Shown piece by piece: positions 1 to 7,411 of a stretch of 31,062 nucleotides of DNA. The translations under genes were made by a program, and so were the position numbers. The DNA comes from a virus. Position 1 is the first letter of the stretch; each line of letters begins with the position of its first letter. The notes beneath the pieces were generated by a model, which was not told where the DNA came from, made no database searches, and saw nothing but the letters and a program-made list of their open reading frames with translations. The DNA lies in IMG/VR virus record IMGVR_UViG_3300042542_001404, positions 1-31,062 of that record; one strand, 5' to 3'.

Positions 1-411
1 ATTGAACATCCGCTGCCATCTAAGTCTGCTACTCATCAACTTGTTCATTCCTTTATCGAAGGGCCAAAGTGCGACCTTATTTATCGCGGCAAAATAAACT
101 TAGTGGACGGCAAAGCATCCGTTAACATCGACACCGACAGCACGATGACGGAAGGCACATTTGAGGTGCTATGCGCCAACGTGCAATGCTTCACCAGCAA
201 CGAGTCAGGTTGGGGCGCAATTCGCGGCAAAGTGACTGGCAACATCCTCACCATCGAGGCGCAAGATGCGGCATCCACGGATAACGTAAGCTGGATGGTG
301 ATAGGCGAGCGCAAGGACAAGCACATCCTCGACACGGACTGGACGGACGAGAATGGTCGCCCAATCGTTGAGCCACTCAAGCCAGCAGAACCCGCCCTAG
401 AAGCCAAATGA
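1..411 (+). CDS. Phage tail-fibre-like structural protein, C-terminal part
   Basis: The frame is open from base 1, so the start lies upstream of the window; a GTG at 103 is internal. About 136 residues are visible, ending in TGA at 409-411. The segment holds HQLVHSFIEGPKCDLIYRG, VNIDTDSTMTEGTF, CFTSNESGW and ERKDKHI followed by a Pro/Glu-rich tail. From memory this matches a beta-rich C-terminal module common in tail-fibre or neck-appendage-like proteins of marine and freshwater podovirus-like phages. The neighbouring genes are also virion genes. The upstream part that would attach to the virion is not visible, so fibre versus other appendage is undecided. Confidence 0.65.
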   Translation: MEHPLPSKSATHQLVHSFIEGPKCDLIYRGKINLVDGKASVNIDTDSTMTEGTFEVLCANVQCFTSNESGWGAIRGKVTGNILTIEAQDAASTDNVSWMVIGERKDKHILDTDWTDENGRPIVEPLKPAEPALEAK

Positions 412-442
412 GCTACGACCCTCTCAGCATTGATATAAATTT

Positions 443-685
443 ATGAATCCACGCAATCTACCATGCAATAGTCCGAGACGCGACATCAAGGGCGGCAAGA
501 AGTCCGTCGTTAAAGCCTGCCAGAACGGACAGGAGCGCATCGTGCGCTTCGGAGACGCCAACATGAAGATCAAGAAATCGTCTCCCGCTCGCAAGAAAAG
601 CTACTGCGCTCGCTCTGGCGGAATTAAGGGAACGTCGAACAAGCTGTCCGCGAATTATTGGTCGCGCAAGGCATGGTCATGCTAA
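443..685 (+). CDS. Small basic cysteine-containing conserved phage protein
   Basis: An 80-residue, strongly basic protein with Cys at positions 8, 26, 55 and 80, the segment IVRFGDANMKIKKSS and a tail rich in Tyr, Trp and Lys (NYWSRKAWSC). I recognise the overall pattern as a small conserved protein often found near tail genes of environmental podovirus-like phages, but I know of no function. The charge and spaced cysteines would suit nucleic-acid or metal binding, which is inference only. The start codon at 443 overlaps the stop of a 12-codon ORF (408-446), and the leader is A/T-rich with no Shine-Dalgarno. Confidence 0.7.
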   Translation: MNPRNLPCNSPRRDIKGGKKSVVKACQNGQERIVRFGDANMKIKKSSPARKKSYCARSGGIKGTSNKLSANYWSRKAWSC

Positions 686-718
686 ACACAAACCAATAGA
701 AATTTAACTTAAAATCAA

Positions 719-1681
719 ATGGCACAGATCCAAAAAGGCACAACGTACACGGCAGGCTCACCCCTAAACACCGTATCGTACACCAATCTAAACGCTCACG
801 TTGACTCAGCGATCCTGTTGCCTGGTGCCATCACAGACCAGACCGCTAAGACCGTTCCCGTGGCCGCTGACACAATCTTGCTGCACAGCGCCGCTGATAC
901 CGCACTGCGCAAGTCAACCATCACGCAATTGTTTGCCTCGCCGCAGCCTATTGGTGCGACTACTGCCACAAGCATTGCAGCCACCACCATCTCGGCCTCT
1001 GGCGCAATTACTGGAAATGTAACAGGCAACGTCACGGGCAATGCCACCACGTCGTCATCCTGCACTGGTAACGCCGCCACTGCGACCAATGTTGCCTATA
1101 GCGGTCTCACAGGCACAGTTCCTACATGGAATCAAAATACAACTGGGTCTTCTGCTTCCTGCACTGGTAACGCTGCCACCGCGACCAATGGCGTAGTCAC
1201 CACTGGATCGTATGCCAACCCAGCGTGGATCACATCGTTGGCCAACTCCAAGATTACCGGACTAGGTTCGATGGCACTTAATACGCTTTCCGTTGTTGAA
1301 TCTATTTCGGTCAATGCGAATCAGACCGGAACATCCACGGGTGCGACACTTATTTTTAATACGCCAGGTGCGCCCACTGTTAATTTGACTGTAGGAAAGT
1401 GGCTGGTCATGGGAACCTGCACATCGCGGGTCAATGACGTGGCCTGCGAAGCCAAACTAGAGTTCTGCGATAATAGCGGAAGCAATGTATTTGGTTTTGG
1501 ATCTTCCGGTCTGCTGCCAACATCGCGTGACAATGTCGCGGTTATGGGGTATAAGGTGGTGGCCTCAGGCACATTTGATGTCTTCTTTAAGGGAACACCA
1601 GAGGCCGGTTCTACTATTAATTTAGGGTCAACCTCTACCGTGGCTCACGCCGGCGGAATTATCGCATTCAAACTCGAATAA
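719..1681 (+). CDS. Tail-fibre-like repeat protein
   Basis: A 320-residue protein of low complexity, rich in Thr, Ala, Gly and Asn. Residues about 96-155 carry repeats such as ITGNVTGNVTGNAT and two copies of SCTGNAATATN, typical of fibre shaft segments in phage tail and appendage proteins. The C-terminal portion (about 190-320) looks like a compact beta-sandwich, with alternating hydrophobic strands (KWLVMGTCT, AKLEFCDNSG, GTFDVFFKGT), which suits a receptor-binding or trimer-capping head. No signal peptide or membrane segment is seen. The start is the first ATG, after an AT-rich leader (aacttaaaatcaa) without SD. It is likely a structural fibre or accessory fibre; the receptor cannot be inferred. 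Confidence 0.65.
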   Translation: MAQIQKGTTYTAGSPLNTVSYTNLNAHVDSAILLPGAITDQTAKTVPVAADTILLHSAADTALRKSTITQLFASPQPIGATTATSIAATTISASGAITGNVTGNVTGNATTSSSCTGNAATATNVAYSGLTGTVPTWNQNTTGSSASCTGNAATATNGVVTTGSYANPAWITSLANSKITGLGSMALNTLSVVESISVNANQTGTSTGATLIFNTPGAPTVNLTVGKWLVMGTCTSRVNDVACEAKLEFCDNSGSNVFGFGSSGLLPTSRDNVAVMGYKVVASGTFDVFFKGTPEAGSTINLGSTSTVAHAGGIIAFKLE

Positions 1682-1682
1682 T

Positions 1683-1832
1683 ATGAATCCAGAACAAGCC
1701 ATCCAAATCCTGTCACAAGTTGCTCTCTCTCACGTTGGCACACGCAAAGATCACGAAGTGATCGAGGCCGCGCTAAAGGTGCTATCTGAACTGGTTAAAA
1801 AACCACACGACAATGCCCCACCAAATGAATGA
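1683..1832 (+). CDS. Small helical hypothetical protein (49 aa)
   Basis: The ATG starts two bases after the fibre gene's stop. The product (49 residues) begins MNPEQAIQILSQVALSHVG and continues as a predicted amphipathic helix with a charged middle (RKDHEVIEAALKVLSELVKK). Its end overlaps the start of the holin-like gene by 8 bases (1825-1832), which suggests translational coupling. This resembles short helical proteins often found beside tail and lysis genes in podovirus-like genomes, but no function is assigned. Confidence 0.6.
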   Translation: MNPEQAIQILSQVALSHVGTRKDHEVIEAALKVLSELVKKPHDNAPPNE

Positions 1833-1986
1833 CAACATTAAGGGCTTCCTCGGCACAGTTGCGAGCGGTGCGGCTGGAATTGTCGGATGGCAGAGCAATC
1901 TAGAATTTTGGCTGAAAATCCTGTCGCTCTGCGTCAGCATCGCGGCGGGTGTCCTAACCATCGTTCACTACGCTAAGAAGAAATAA
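1825..1986 (+). CDS. Small single-span membrane protein, putative holin
   Basis: A 53-residue product: a short N-terminal region (MNDNIKGFLGTVASGAAGI), one clear hydrophobic span (about residues 29-48, WLKILSLCVSIAAGVLTIVH) and a basic tail YAKKK. Size, single span and positive C-terminus fit small phage holins, which permeabilise the inner membrane so that an endolysin can reach the wall. It overlaps the previous gene by 8 bases, and its TAA shares one base with the ATG of the next gene (TAATG). The only other lysis candidates are the membrane protein at 14398 and the lysin at 16026. The holin call rests on general features only. Confidence 0.5.
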   Translation: MNDNIKGFLGTVASGAAGIVGWQSNLEFWLKILSLCVSIAAGVLTIVHYAKKK

Positions 1987-3794
1987 TGCCACTAACAAAC
2001 ACATACCTAGTCGAGGGTGAGAACGGTTTTATCGGGATGCAGTCCCGCAATAATCCGCTCGAACTAAAGGCAGGCTACGTTCAACTGTCGCAGAATATGC
2101 GCCTTGACCGTGGCACGGCTGCTGTACGGCTAGGCATGAAGCGTCTCACCTCGGGCGCGTCCATCGGTGTGAATATTTACGGGGCGAGCACCTTCTCAAC
2201 CAGCACCGGCACAGAGTACATCATACTGCTGACCGGCAGCGGTCTGTTTTCCTATAATACCTCAACGCTCTCTATCGGCAGCATCGTTAACTACCCAACA
2301 GGTCGCACGATCACTGCCACCGACAATGTGGACATCGTGCAGGCCAACAACGTGGCCTACATCTTCCGGGGTCAGGGCGATGCGCTGAAGACGGTGACCA
2401 GCATCACTCGCGTCACGACAACAGCCACTGCTACGATCACGGCGCACGGTTACGCAAACGGCGACGAGGTGATTATTACGGGATCAAACCTCACGCAATA
2501 CAACGGATCGTATGTGATTTCTAATATCACTGCCAATACCTTTGACTACACGATGGCGAGCGATCCCGGCGCATCATCTGGCGGCACGCCGGTGTGTCAG
2601 AAGGGCAAGGCTCCCCTCGTCTGGGATGGCGCCACCACGATTACGGTTGTACCACAGGGTGTCAGCACCGCTGGCGCTGAGAATATGCCGACGACAGACT
2701 TTGGTCTGTACTTCAAAAATAGGCTAATCCTAAAACAGACCCGCGACTCAATCTGCGCCAGCGACTATTTAGACTATAATACTTGGGACTTAGATTTCGC
2801 TCAGTTTTTTATTAACGTCGGCGCAAACGATTTCATCGTTGGTTTCCAGCCTTGGCAGGAAGATAAGTTCATTATCTTTCAGCGCAACTCGATGTACTAC
2901 GCTTACGTCGATCCAAACGGTTACACCGCCGGCGCAGCCCCAGGCGGAACCTCGTTCATCCAGTCTCTCACGTCAGAGTTTGGCTGCTCCGCTCGGCGCT
3001 CTATCGTCAACGCCGGCGAATACATTTTCTTCCTTTCAGACAACGGCGTGTACCTACTCAATCCTAGTCTAGATCTAAAGCTGCTAGGTAACACGACCCC
3101 ACTGTCTGATCCTATCTCAGACGTAATCGCCAGAATTAACACGACCGCGGTCAGCAAGGCTGTCGGCAAGGTGTTTAATAACCGCTACTACCTAGCCATC
3201 CCAATCGATGGTTCGACTAGGAACAATGCGGTCATTGTGTACTCCCTGCTCAACAAGGCATGGGAATCGGTCGATACGTTCCCTGTCGGAATGTACGTCG
3301 ATAGCATGGCAATCGCTCTGTACGGGCAGGCCAAGCGCCTCTACTTTATCAACCAAGAGTACGGCATCTTCCTGAGCGAGGAGCTGGCCTACGATGAGCT
3401 AACCGACAGCACGGGTGCGCCCGTGCTTCCGTTTGTTCTGCCGGCGATCATGACGACCTCATTCCAGCCCAACCCCATCGCCGGGCAGATCCTGACCCGC
3501 AGATATTTCTACGACACCTACGCCTCAAAACGCTTCAGCTACGCGGAGGCAGATTTGAACTGCAACGCCGGCGACTCGATGACGATCACGGCCATCGCCA
3601 CCAATCCCGACAACACGTCGCAGGTGTTTAGCTTTGCTTCGTCTAGCGCGGAGGACTTCACAAAACGCTTCCGCATCGCAAAACGCGGGTTTGGTCTCGA
3701 TCTAAAACTTGAGTCAGTGACAGGCCGGCCAACGGTGCGCGGTCTTAGGATCTCAGCAACCATGCCCGGCAAGAACGTCGTATCCGAAGAATGA
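1986..3794 (+). CDS. Tail nozzle / tubular-B-like propeller protein
   Basis: A 602-residue structural protein. The N-terminus (GFIGMQSRNNPLELKAGYVQ, then SQNMRLDRGTAAVRLGMKRL) is the usual opening of propeller-type nozzle proteins of short-tailed phages: a list of 'non-dummy' residues followed by an Arg/Gly strand. Repeated propeller-like blades follow, for example FNNRYYLAIPIDGSTRNNAV then VYSLLNKAWESV. Residues about 138-204 form an extra beta-rich insert (AHGYANGDEVIITGSNLTQY...) resembling small accessory domains in other phage tail proteins. By family analogy (T7 gp12, P22 gp10) it would form the distal tail channel. ATGA coupling links it to the next gene. Identity as nozzle is inferred from pattern and context, not proven. 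Confidence 0.6.
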   Translation: MPLTNTYLVEGENGFIGMQSRNNPLELKAGYVQLSQNMRLDRGTAAVRLGMKRLTSGASIGVNIYGASTFSTSTGTEYIILLTGSGLFSYNTSTLSIGSIVNYPTGRTITATDNVDIVQANNVAYIFRGQGDALKTVTSITRVTTTATATITAHGYANGDEVIITGSNLTQYNGSYVISNITANTFDYTMASDPGASSGGTPVCQKGKAPLVWDGATTITVVPQGVSTAGAENMPTTDFGLYFKNRLILKQTRDSICASDYLDYNTWDLDFAQFFINVGANDFIVGFQPWQEDKFIIFQRNSMYYAYVDPNGYTAGAAPGGTSFIQSLTSEFGCSARRSIVNAGEYIFFLSDNGVYLLNPSLDLKLLGNTTPLSDPISDVIARINTTAVSKAVGKVFNNRYYLAIPIDGSTRNNAVIVYSLLNKAWESVDTFPVGMYVDSMAIALYGQAKRLYFINQEYGIFLSEELAYDELTDSTGAPVLPFVLPAIMTTSFQPNPIAGQILTRRYFYDTYASKRFSYAEADLNCNAGDSMTITAIATNPDNTSQVFSFASSSAEDFTKRFRIAKRGFGLDLKLESVTGRPTVRGLRISATMPGKNVVSEE

Positions 3795-4141
3795 TTCCAG
3801 CACTACAAATCGCCGAAGACCTTTACAAAAAAAATGGTCTTGTTCTGGGGAAGGATCTTCACTCCTACCTCACGCACGGCTTTGTGTTCTCGTCACCGGC
3901 AACGATCATGATAGGTCGCCCTATCATAGAGGCAGAGTCAGACCGCTGGCTAGAGCCAGAGGAGTACCACCTCGCAGACTCATGGTTTGTCAAGATGGCT
4001 GTCGGCGACGGCGCTCTCAAGTGGTTCATCACTCGGATGCCGTGGCACCTGCCGAAGGTAATCTGGCAGCGCGGGTTTAAGGGCGACGAAAAGATGCGCG
4101 TATTCGACACCGACAAACTTATTAAGAAAATTTTACAGTAA
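3791..4141 (+). CDS. Conserved hypothetical phage protein (116 aa)
   Basis: Starts within the previous gene's stop (ATGA overlap, 3791-3794). The 116 residues are mixed alpha/beta with many aromatics: HSYLTHGFVFSSPATIMIGR, then DSWFVKMAVGDGALKWFITR and MPWHLPKVIWQRGFKGDEKM. No membrane span or signal is seen. I recognise similar proteins in the same place, between tail nozzle and internal virion genes, in environmental podovirus-like genomes, with no known role. A tail or ejection accessory function is inferred from position only. Confidence 0.65.
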   Translation: MIPALQIAEDLYKKNGLVLGKDLHSYLTHGFVFSSPATIMIGRPIIEAESDRWLEPEEYHLADSWFVKMAVGDGALKWFITRMPWHLPKVIWQRGFKGDEKMRVFDTDKLIKKILQ

Positions 4142-4159
4142 CACTTAACGCTAAATAAC

Positions 4160-6139
4160 ATGGGATCTACAACCGTCCAAGCAGCACCAGCACGCGACTA
4201 CGCGCAAGAAACATCGCAGACGCTGCAAAACCAGATCAATCTGGCGCCACAGCTCTACCAGTCCGAGGCGCAGTACCAGCCGCTGTACAACCAGCTCCAG
4301 CTCCAGAACACCCAGCAGGCTCTGCTTGGCGTTCCCGGTGGCCAGATTGGTATGCTTGACATCTACCGTCAGGCGCTCCCGCAGTACGGTGAGATTAGCG
4401 CAGCAGCCAACACCCAGCAACGCGCCGCTGACATTGCAGACGTGCAGAATCTTGGCCTACAGGCTTCGCAGGCTTTCATGGCAGCAAATCCTGAGCTGGC
4501 GGCATCGCTGCAACAGGCTCAGGGCTTAGCCGGTCCACAGCAAAATCAATTTACAAACACACTCAGCCAGCAGCTTGCTAGACAGCAGCCGCGTGAGAAT
4601 ATTTATGCGCAGCAGGTTGGCGCAGCGCAGATGGGCGGACCACAGCAGGTGGGTGCCGCGCAGATGGGCAATCTTCCTCAAATTGGTGCCGCGCAGATTG
4701 GTGGCGCACAACAAGTAGGCGCCGCTCAGATTGGTGGACCGCAACAGGTCTACACCCAGAACATTCGCGCCGGCAATATTGGCCAAGGTGCGCTCGGTGG
4801 CAGTCTATATAATCAAGCACTCAACGCTGGTCCGTCGCGGATCTCCAGCGCACTTGAGAGTGCCGTAATGAACCAGATGTCATCAGATGGCAGTCTGACG
4901 CCGGCTGAGATGCGTCAGGCCGAGCAGCAGGTCCGCGCATCCTACGCCGCACGCGGCATGGCAATGTCGCCCCAGGCTATTAGCGCAGAGGTGCAGAATC
5001 GTTTGGTCAACCAACGCCAGCGCCAAATTGAGAACCTTGGAATGGCTCAGAATGTTAACGCGCAGTTGCAGCAGGAGCAGGCCGCAAACCGTGGCTTTGC
5101 CGGCAACATCTACGGTCAGGACGTTAGTCTCCAGTCGCAGAATGTGGCCAACAGAATGCAGGCCCAGCAGCTTAATCAGCAGTATGGATTGCAGGCTCAG
5201 TTAGCTAATCAACAATCTGGTATGACAGCCGCTCAAGCAAATCAGCAGGCTCTGATGCAATCGCAGTTGGCAAATCAGCAGGCTGGTTTGACAGTTAATC
5301 AAGCCAATCAGCAGGCATTGATGAATGCCCAACAGCTCAATCAACAGGCCGGCTTGACGGTGGGTCAGGCCAACCAGCAGGCTCTAATGCAAGCTCAACT
5401 TGCGAACCAGCAGGCTGGCCTAACGGTTTCGGAAGCTAATCAACGCGCCATGATGCAGGCTCAACTTGCAAATCAGCAGGCCAATCTGGGCGCAGCCGAA
5501 AGCAACCGCGCCAGCAACCAGCAGCAGTACCAGAATTACATCCAGAACCTTGGACAGGGTTCGCAGCTTGCTAACCAAGAGTTGGCCGCGAATCGCGCCT
5601 ACGCTGCGCAGATGGTTGGCTTGCGTCAGGCAACGTCCAGCGATCCATTCCAAGCGATCCTTGGCCGTCCCAGCACCGCATTCCAAGCGAGCCAAGGTCT
5701 CGGTGCGCAGGGTATGCAGAACACGCAGATTGCCGGTCCTGCGCTGTTTAATCCGGAGTCGAGCTACGCCAATAATATCTACGGTGGCAACCAGCAGTCC
5801 ACAAATGCTGCTAACATCGCGCAGGCTCAGGCGAATGCCTCAATGATCAGCGGAATTGCTGGTGGCTTGGGCGCCGTTGCTGCCGCTCCTATGACTGGCG
5901 GAGGATCGGTAATTGGATCACTGTTTGGAAAATGCTGGGTGGCTCGCGAGGTCTACGGTGAGAACAATCCTCGCTGGATTGAATTCCGCACATGGCTGCT
6001 GACTCGCTCGCCAAATTGGTTCCACAACCTGTACACAAAGTATGGTTCCCGCTTTGCTCAATTTATCAGCAACAAGCCAAAAATGAAACGCGCCATCCGC
6101 CTCTGGATGGATAGCCGCATCGCAACTCTTAGCGCCTAA
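4160..6139 (+). CDS. Gln/Ala/Asn-rich internal virion protein
   Basis: A 659-residue protein, mostly a long Gln/Ala/Asn-rich helical rod. It contains two families of tandem repeats: 11-residue units (QQVGAAQMGGP-like, residues 151-205) and 22-residue units (LANQQAGLTVNQANQQALMN-like, residues 348-435). Residues about 562-590 are Gly/Ala-rich and hydrophobic (SMISGIAGGLGAVAAAP...). The final about 68 residues form a distinct, Trp-rich conserved module starting CWVAREVYGENNPRWIEFR, known to me from many environmental phage internal proteins. Composition, membrane-seeking segment and position just before two further internal-protein genes suggest a DNA-ejection protein that leaves the virion with the genome. 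The assignment is by context and composition. Confidence 0.6.
   Translation: MGSTTVQAAPARDYAQETSQTLQNQINLAPQLYQSEAQYQPLYNQLQLQNTQQALLGVPGGQIGMLDIYRQALPQYGEISAAANTQQRAADIADVQNLGLQASQAFMAANPELAASLQQAQGLAGPQQNQFTNTLSQQLARQQPRENIYAQQVGAAQMGGPQQVGAAQMGNLPQIGAAQIGGAQQVGAAQIGGPQQVYTQNIRAGNIGQGALGGSLYNQALNAGPSRISSALESAVMNQMSSDGSLTPAEMRQAEQQVRASYAARGMAMSPQAISAEVQNRLVNQRQRQIENLGMAQNVNAQLQQEQAANRGFAGNIYGQDVSLQSQNVANRMQAQQLNQQYGLQAQLANQQSGMTAAQANQQALMQSQLANQQAGLTVNQANQQALMNAQQLNQQAGLTVGQANQQALMQAQLANQQAGLTVSEANQRAMMQAQLANQQANLGAAESNRASNQQQYQNYIQNLGQGSQLANQELAANRAYAAQMVGLRQATSSDPFQAILGRPSTAFQASQGLGAQGMQNTQIAGPALFNPESSYANNIYGGNQQSTNAANIAQAQANASMISGIAGGLGAVAAAPMTGGGSVIGSLFGKCWVAREVYGENNPRWIEFRTWLLTRSPNWFHNLYTKYGSRFAQFISNKPKMKRAIRLWMDSRIATLSA
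4610..4774 (+). repeat. Five 33-bp coding repeats (11-residue units)
   Basis: Within the Gln-rich internal protein, five consecutive 11-codon units encode QQVGAAQMGGP, QQVGAAQMGNL, PQIGAAQIGGA, QQVGAAQIGGP and a degenerate QQVYTQNIRAG. The protein pattern is better kept than the DNA, which differs at many third positions, so the array looks old and selected at protein level rather than a fresh DNA duplication. Confidence 0.85.
5201..5464 (+). repeat. Four 66-bp coding repeats (22-residue units)
   Basis: Four consecutive 22-codon units in the internal virion protein, with pattern LANQQ(A/S)G(L/M)T followed by ANQQALM and a Gln/Ala stretch; a fifth, diverged partial unit follows. Conserved Asn-Gln-Gln and Leu spacing suggests a regular helical rod. 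Synonymous changes between units again point to protein-level conservation. Confidence 0.85.
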
Positions 6140-6144
6140 AATTT

Positions 6145-7404
6145 ATGCAAAAGGGACCATATTTTAATCCTGTCCAGTACATCAGCCCCCTGCCCGAGGG
6201 TTATATGCAGGCGTCTACCAACATCGCCAACACGCTGGGCAAGGCGGCACAAGGACTTGGGCAGACCATTGCCTCAAGCATTGAGCAATACACCAAGAAC
6301 AAGGAAGAAGGCCAATTTCTTGATGAAAAATTCCAGATGACTACTGGCAATCTTGAAAAATATAAAACAGACCCAAAATTTGCTGAAGATCCTAGAGCAA
6401 AAAAACTTGCAGAGGGAGTTGGTAAATTCTCTGCAATGTCTAACTCACAGAAGAAATCGTTTCTAAACAATGCAGACTTTGCCGTGTCACAGTTTGATAG
6501 AGAGGCTGCTATTGATTATGCAAAGGCACAGGCTCAACGTCAGTACGAACTTGACGCTCAAAAAGCGTTAATTGATGCGGCAACTTTTAGGAGTAATGAA
6601 GCTGTAAATGCCGCAAGGATTGAAGATTTGAGACGTGGATTTGAGCCAACGGCAAAAACGGTTACTTTGCCAGATGGAACAGTTGTTCCATTGGTAAGCA
6701 CTGGCAAAAATCAATTTCAAGTTGTTTCAAAACCAGCGGCTTCCGGTCCAGAGTCACCAGGGGGAAAAGAATTAGCTGACTATCAAGCGGCAGTTGCGCG
6801 AGGCGACACCGCTGGTGCAGAATTTCTTTTAGCAAGGATGAACGCTGCTAAAAAAGAAACCCCAAAATTAGAAGTTTCTGACAAAACTTTTATGTCAAAT
6901 GCAACAGAGTATATGCAGCAATTGACTGATTTAGAAAATATTGTTAAAACCTATGGAAATGTTGAGGTAAACATTCCTGCGGTATCTTCAGAAAAATCTA
7001 CTGCAGCAAGCGCAAAACTTCAACAATTGCCATACAAGATGGCTATTACATATTCAAAGATTGTTGATCCTAGTTCTGTTGCTAGAGAGGGTGAAGTTGC
7101 TGCTGCTCAAAAATATCTTATTCCAGCAGGTTTGACTGTAAGTAACGATGTAACGCTTGCTGCAATCAAAAATCAACGCGAAGAAATCAAGCGGCGAATT
7201 ACACAATTTAATGAATTGAATGCAGAAAAATTAGGTAGTAACAAAATTGTAATTCCTAAAGATGAAACGTCAAAAGCGGCACAAGGACCAACCAAGTTTG
7301 AATCAATGGCTGACGCTGAAGCTGCACGCGCTAGTGGATTCACCGGCGTTGCTGAGATTTTTGATCCGGTAACAGGGAAATATCGCAAGGCTCTCATTAA
7401 TTAA
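6145..7404 (+). CDS. Putative internal virion / ejection protein
   Basis: A 419-residue, mostly helical protein with an N-terminal Ala/Gln-rich segment, several coiled-coil stretches (FDREAAIDYAKAQAQRQYEL, then IKNQREEIKRRITQFNELNA) and the motif SKIVDPSSVAREGEVAAAQ. That 'K-D-PxSVxREGE' motif recurs in internal or ejection proteins of many environmental phages (from memory). The gene starts six bases after the previous stop with an AT-rich leader. From about 6290 onward the codons are clearly A/T-richer than in the preceding gene, suggesting a different origin or recent exchange. A role in DNA delivery is inferred from the motif and from its place between two other large internal proteins. 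Confidence 0.55.
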   Translation: MQKGPYFNPVQYISPLPEGYMQASTNIANTLGKAAQGLGQTIASSIEQYTKNKEEGQFLDEKFQMTTGNLEKYKTDPKFAEDPRAKKLAEGVGKFSAMSNSQKKSFLNNADFAVSQFDREAAIDYAKAQAQRQYELDAQKALIDAATFRSNEAVNAARIEDLRRGFEPTAKTVTLPDGTVVPLVSTGKNQFQVVSKPAASGPESPGGKELADYQAAVARGDTAGAEFLLARMNAAKKETPKLEVSDKTFMSNATEYMQQLTDLENIVKTYGNVEVNIPAVSSEKSTAASAKLQQLPYKMAITYSKIVDPSSVAREGEVAAAQKYLIPAGLTVSNDVTLAAIKNQREEIKRRITQFNELNAEKLGSNKIVIPKDETSKAAQGPTKFESMADAEAARASGFTGVAEIFDPVTGKYRKALIN

Positions 7405-7411
7405 AATTATT

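Noticed and set aside
4526-4820. Long leftward frames opposite the Gln-rich repeats
   Set aside because: They are antisense artefacts of the repetitive CAG-rich coding sequence (Leu/Cys-rich), without starts or context.
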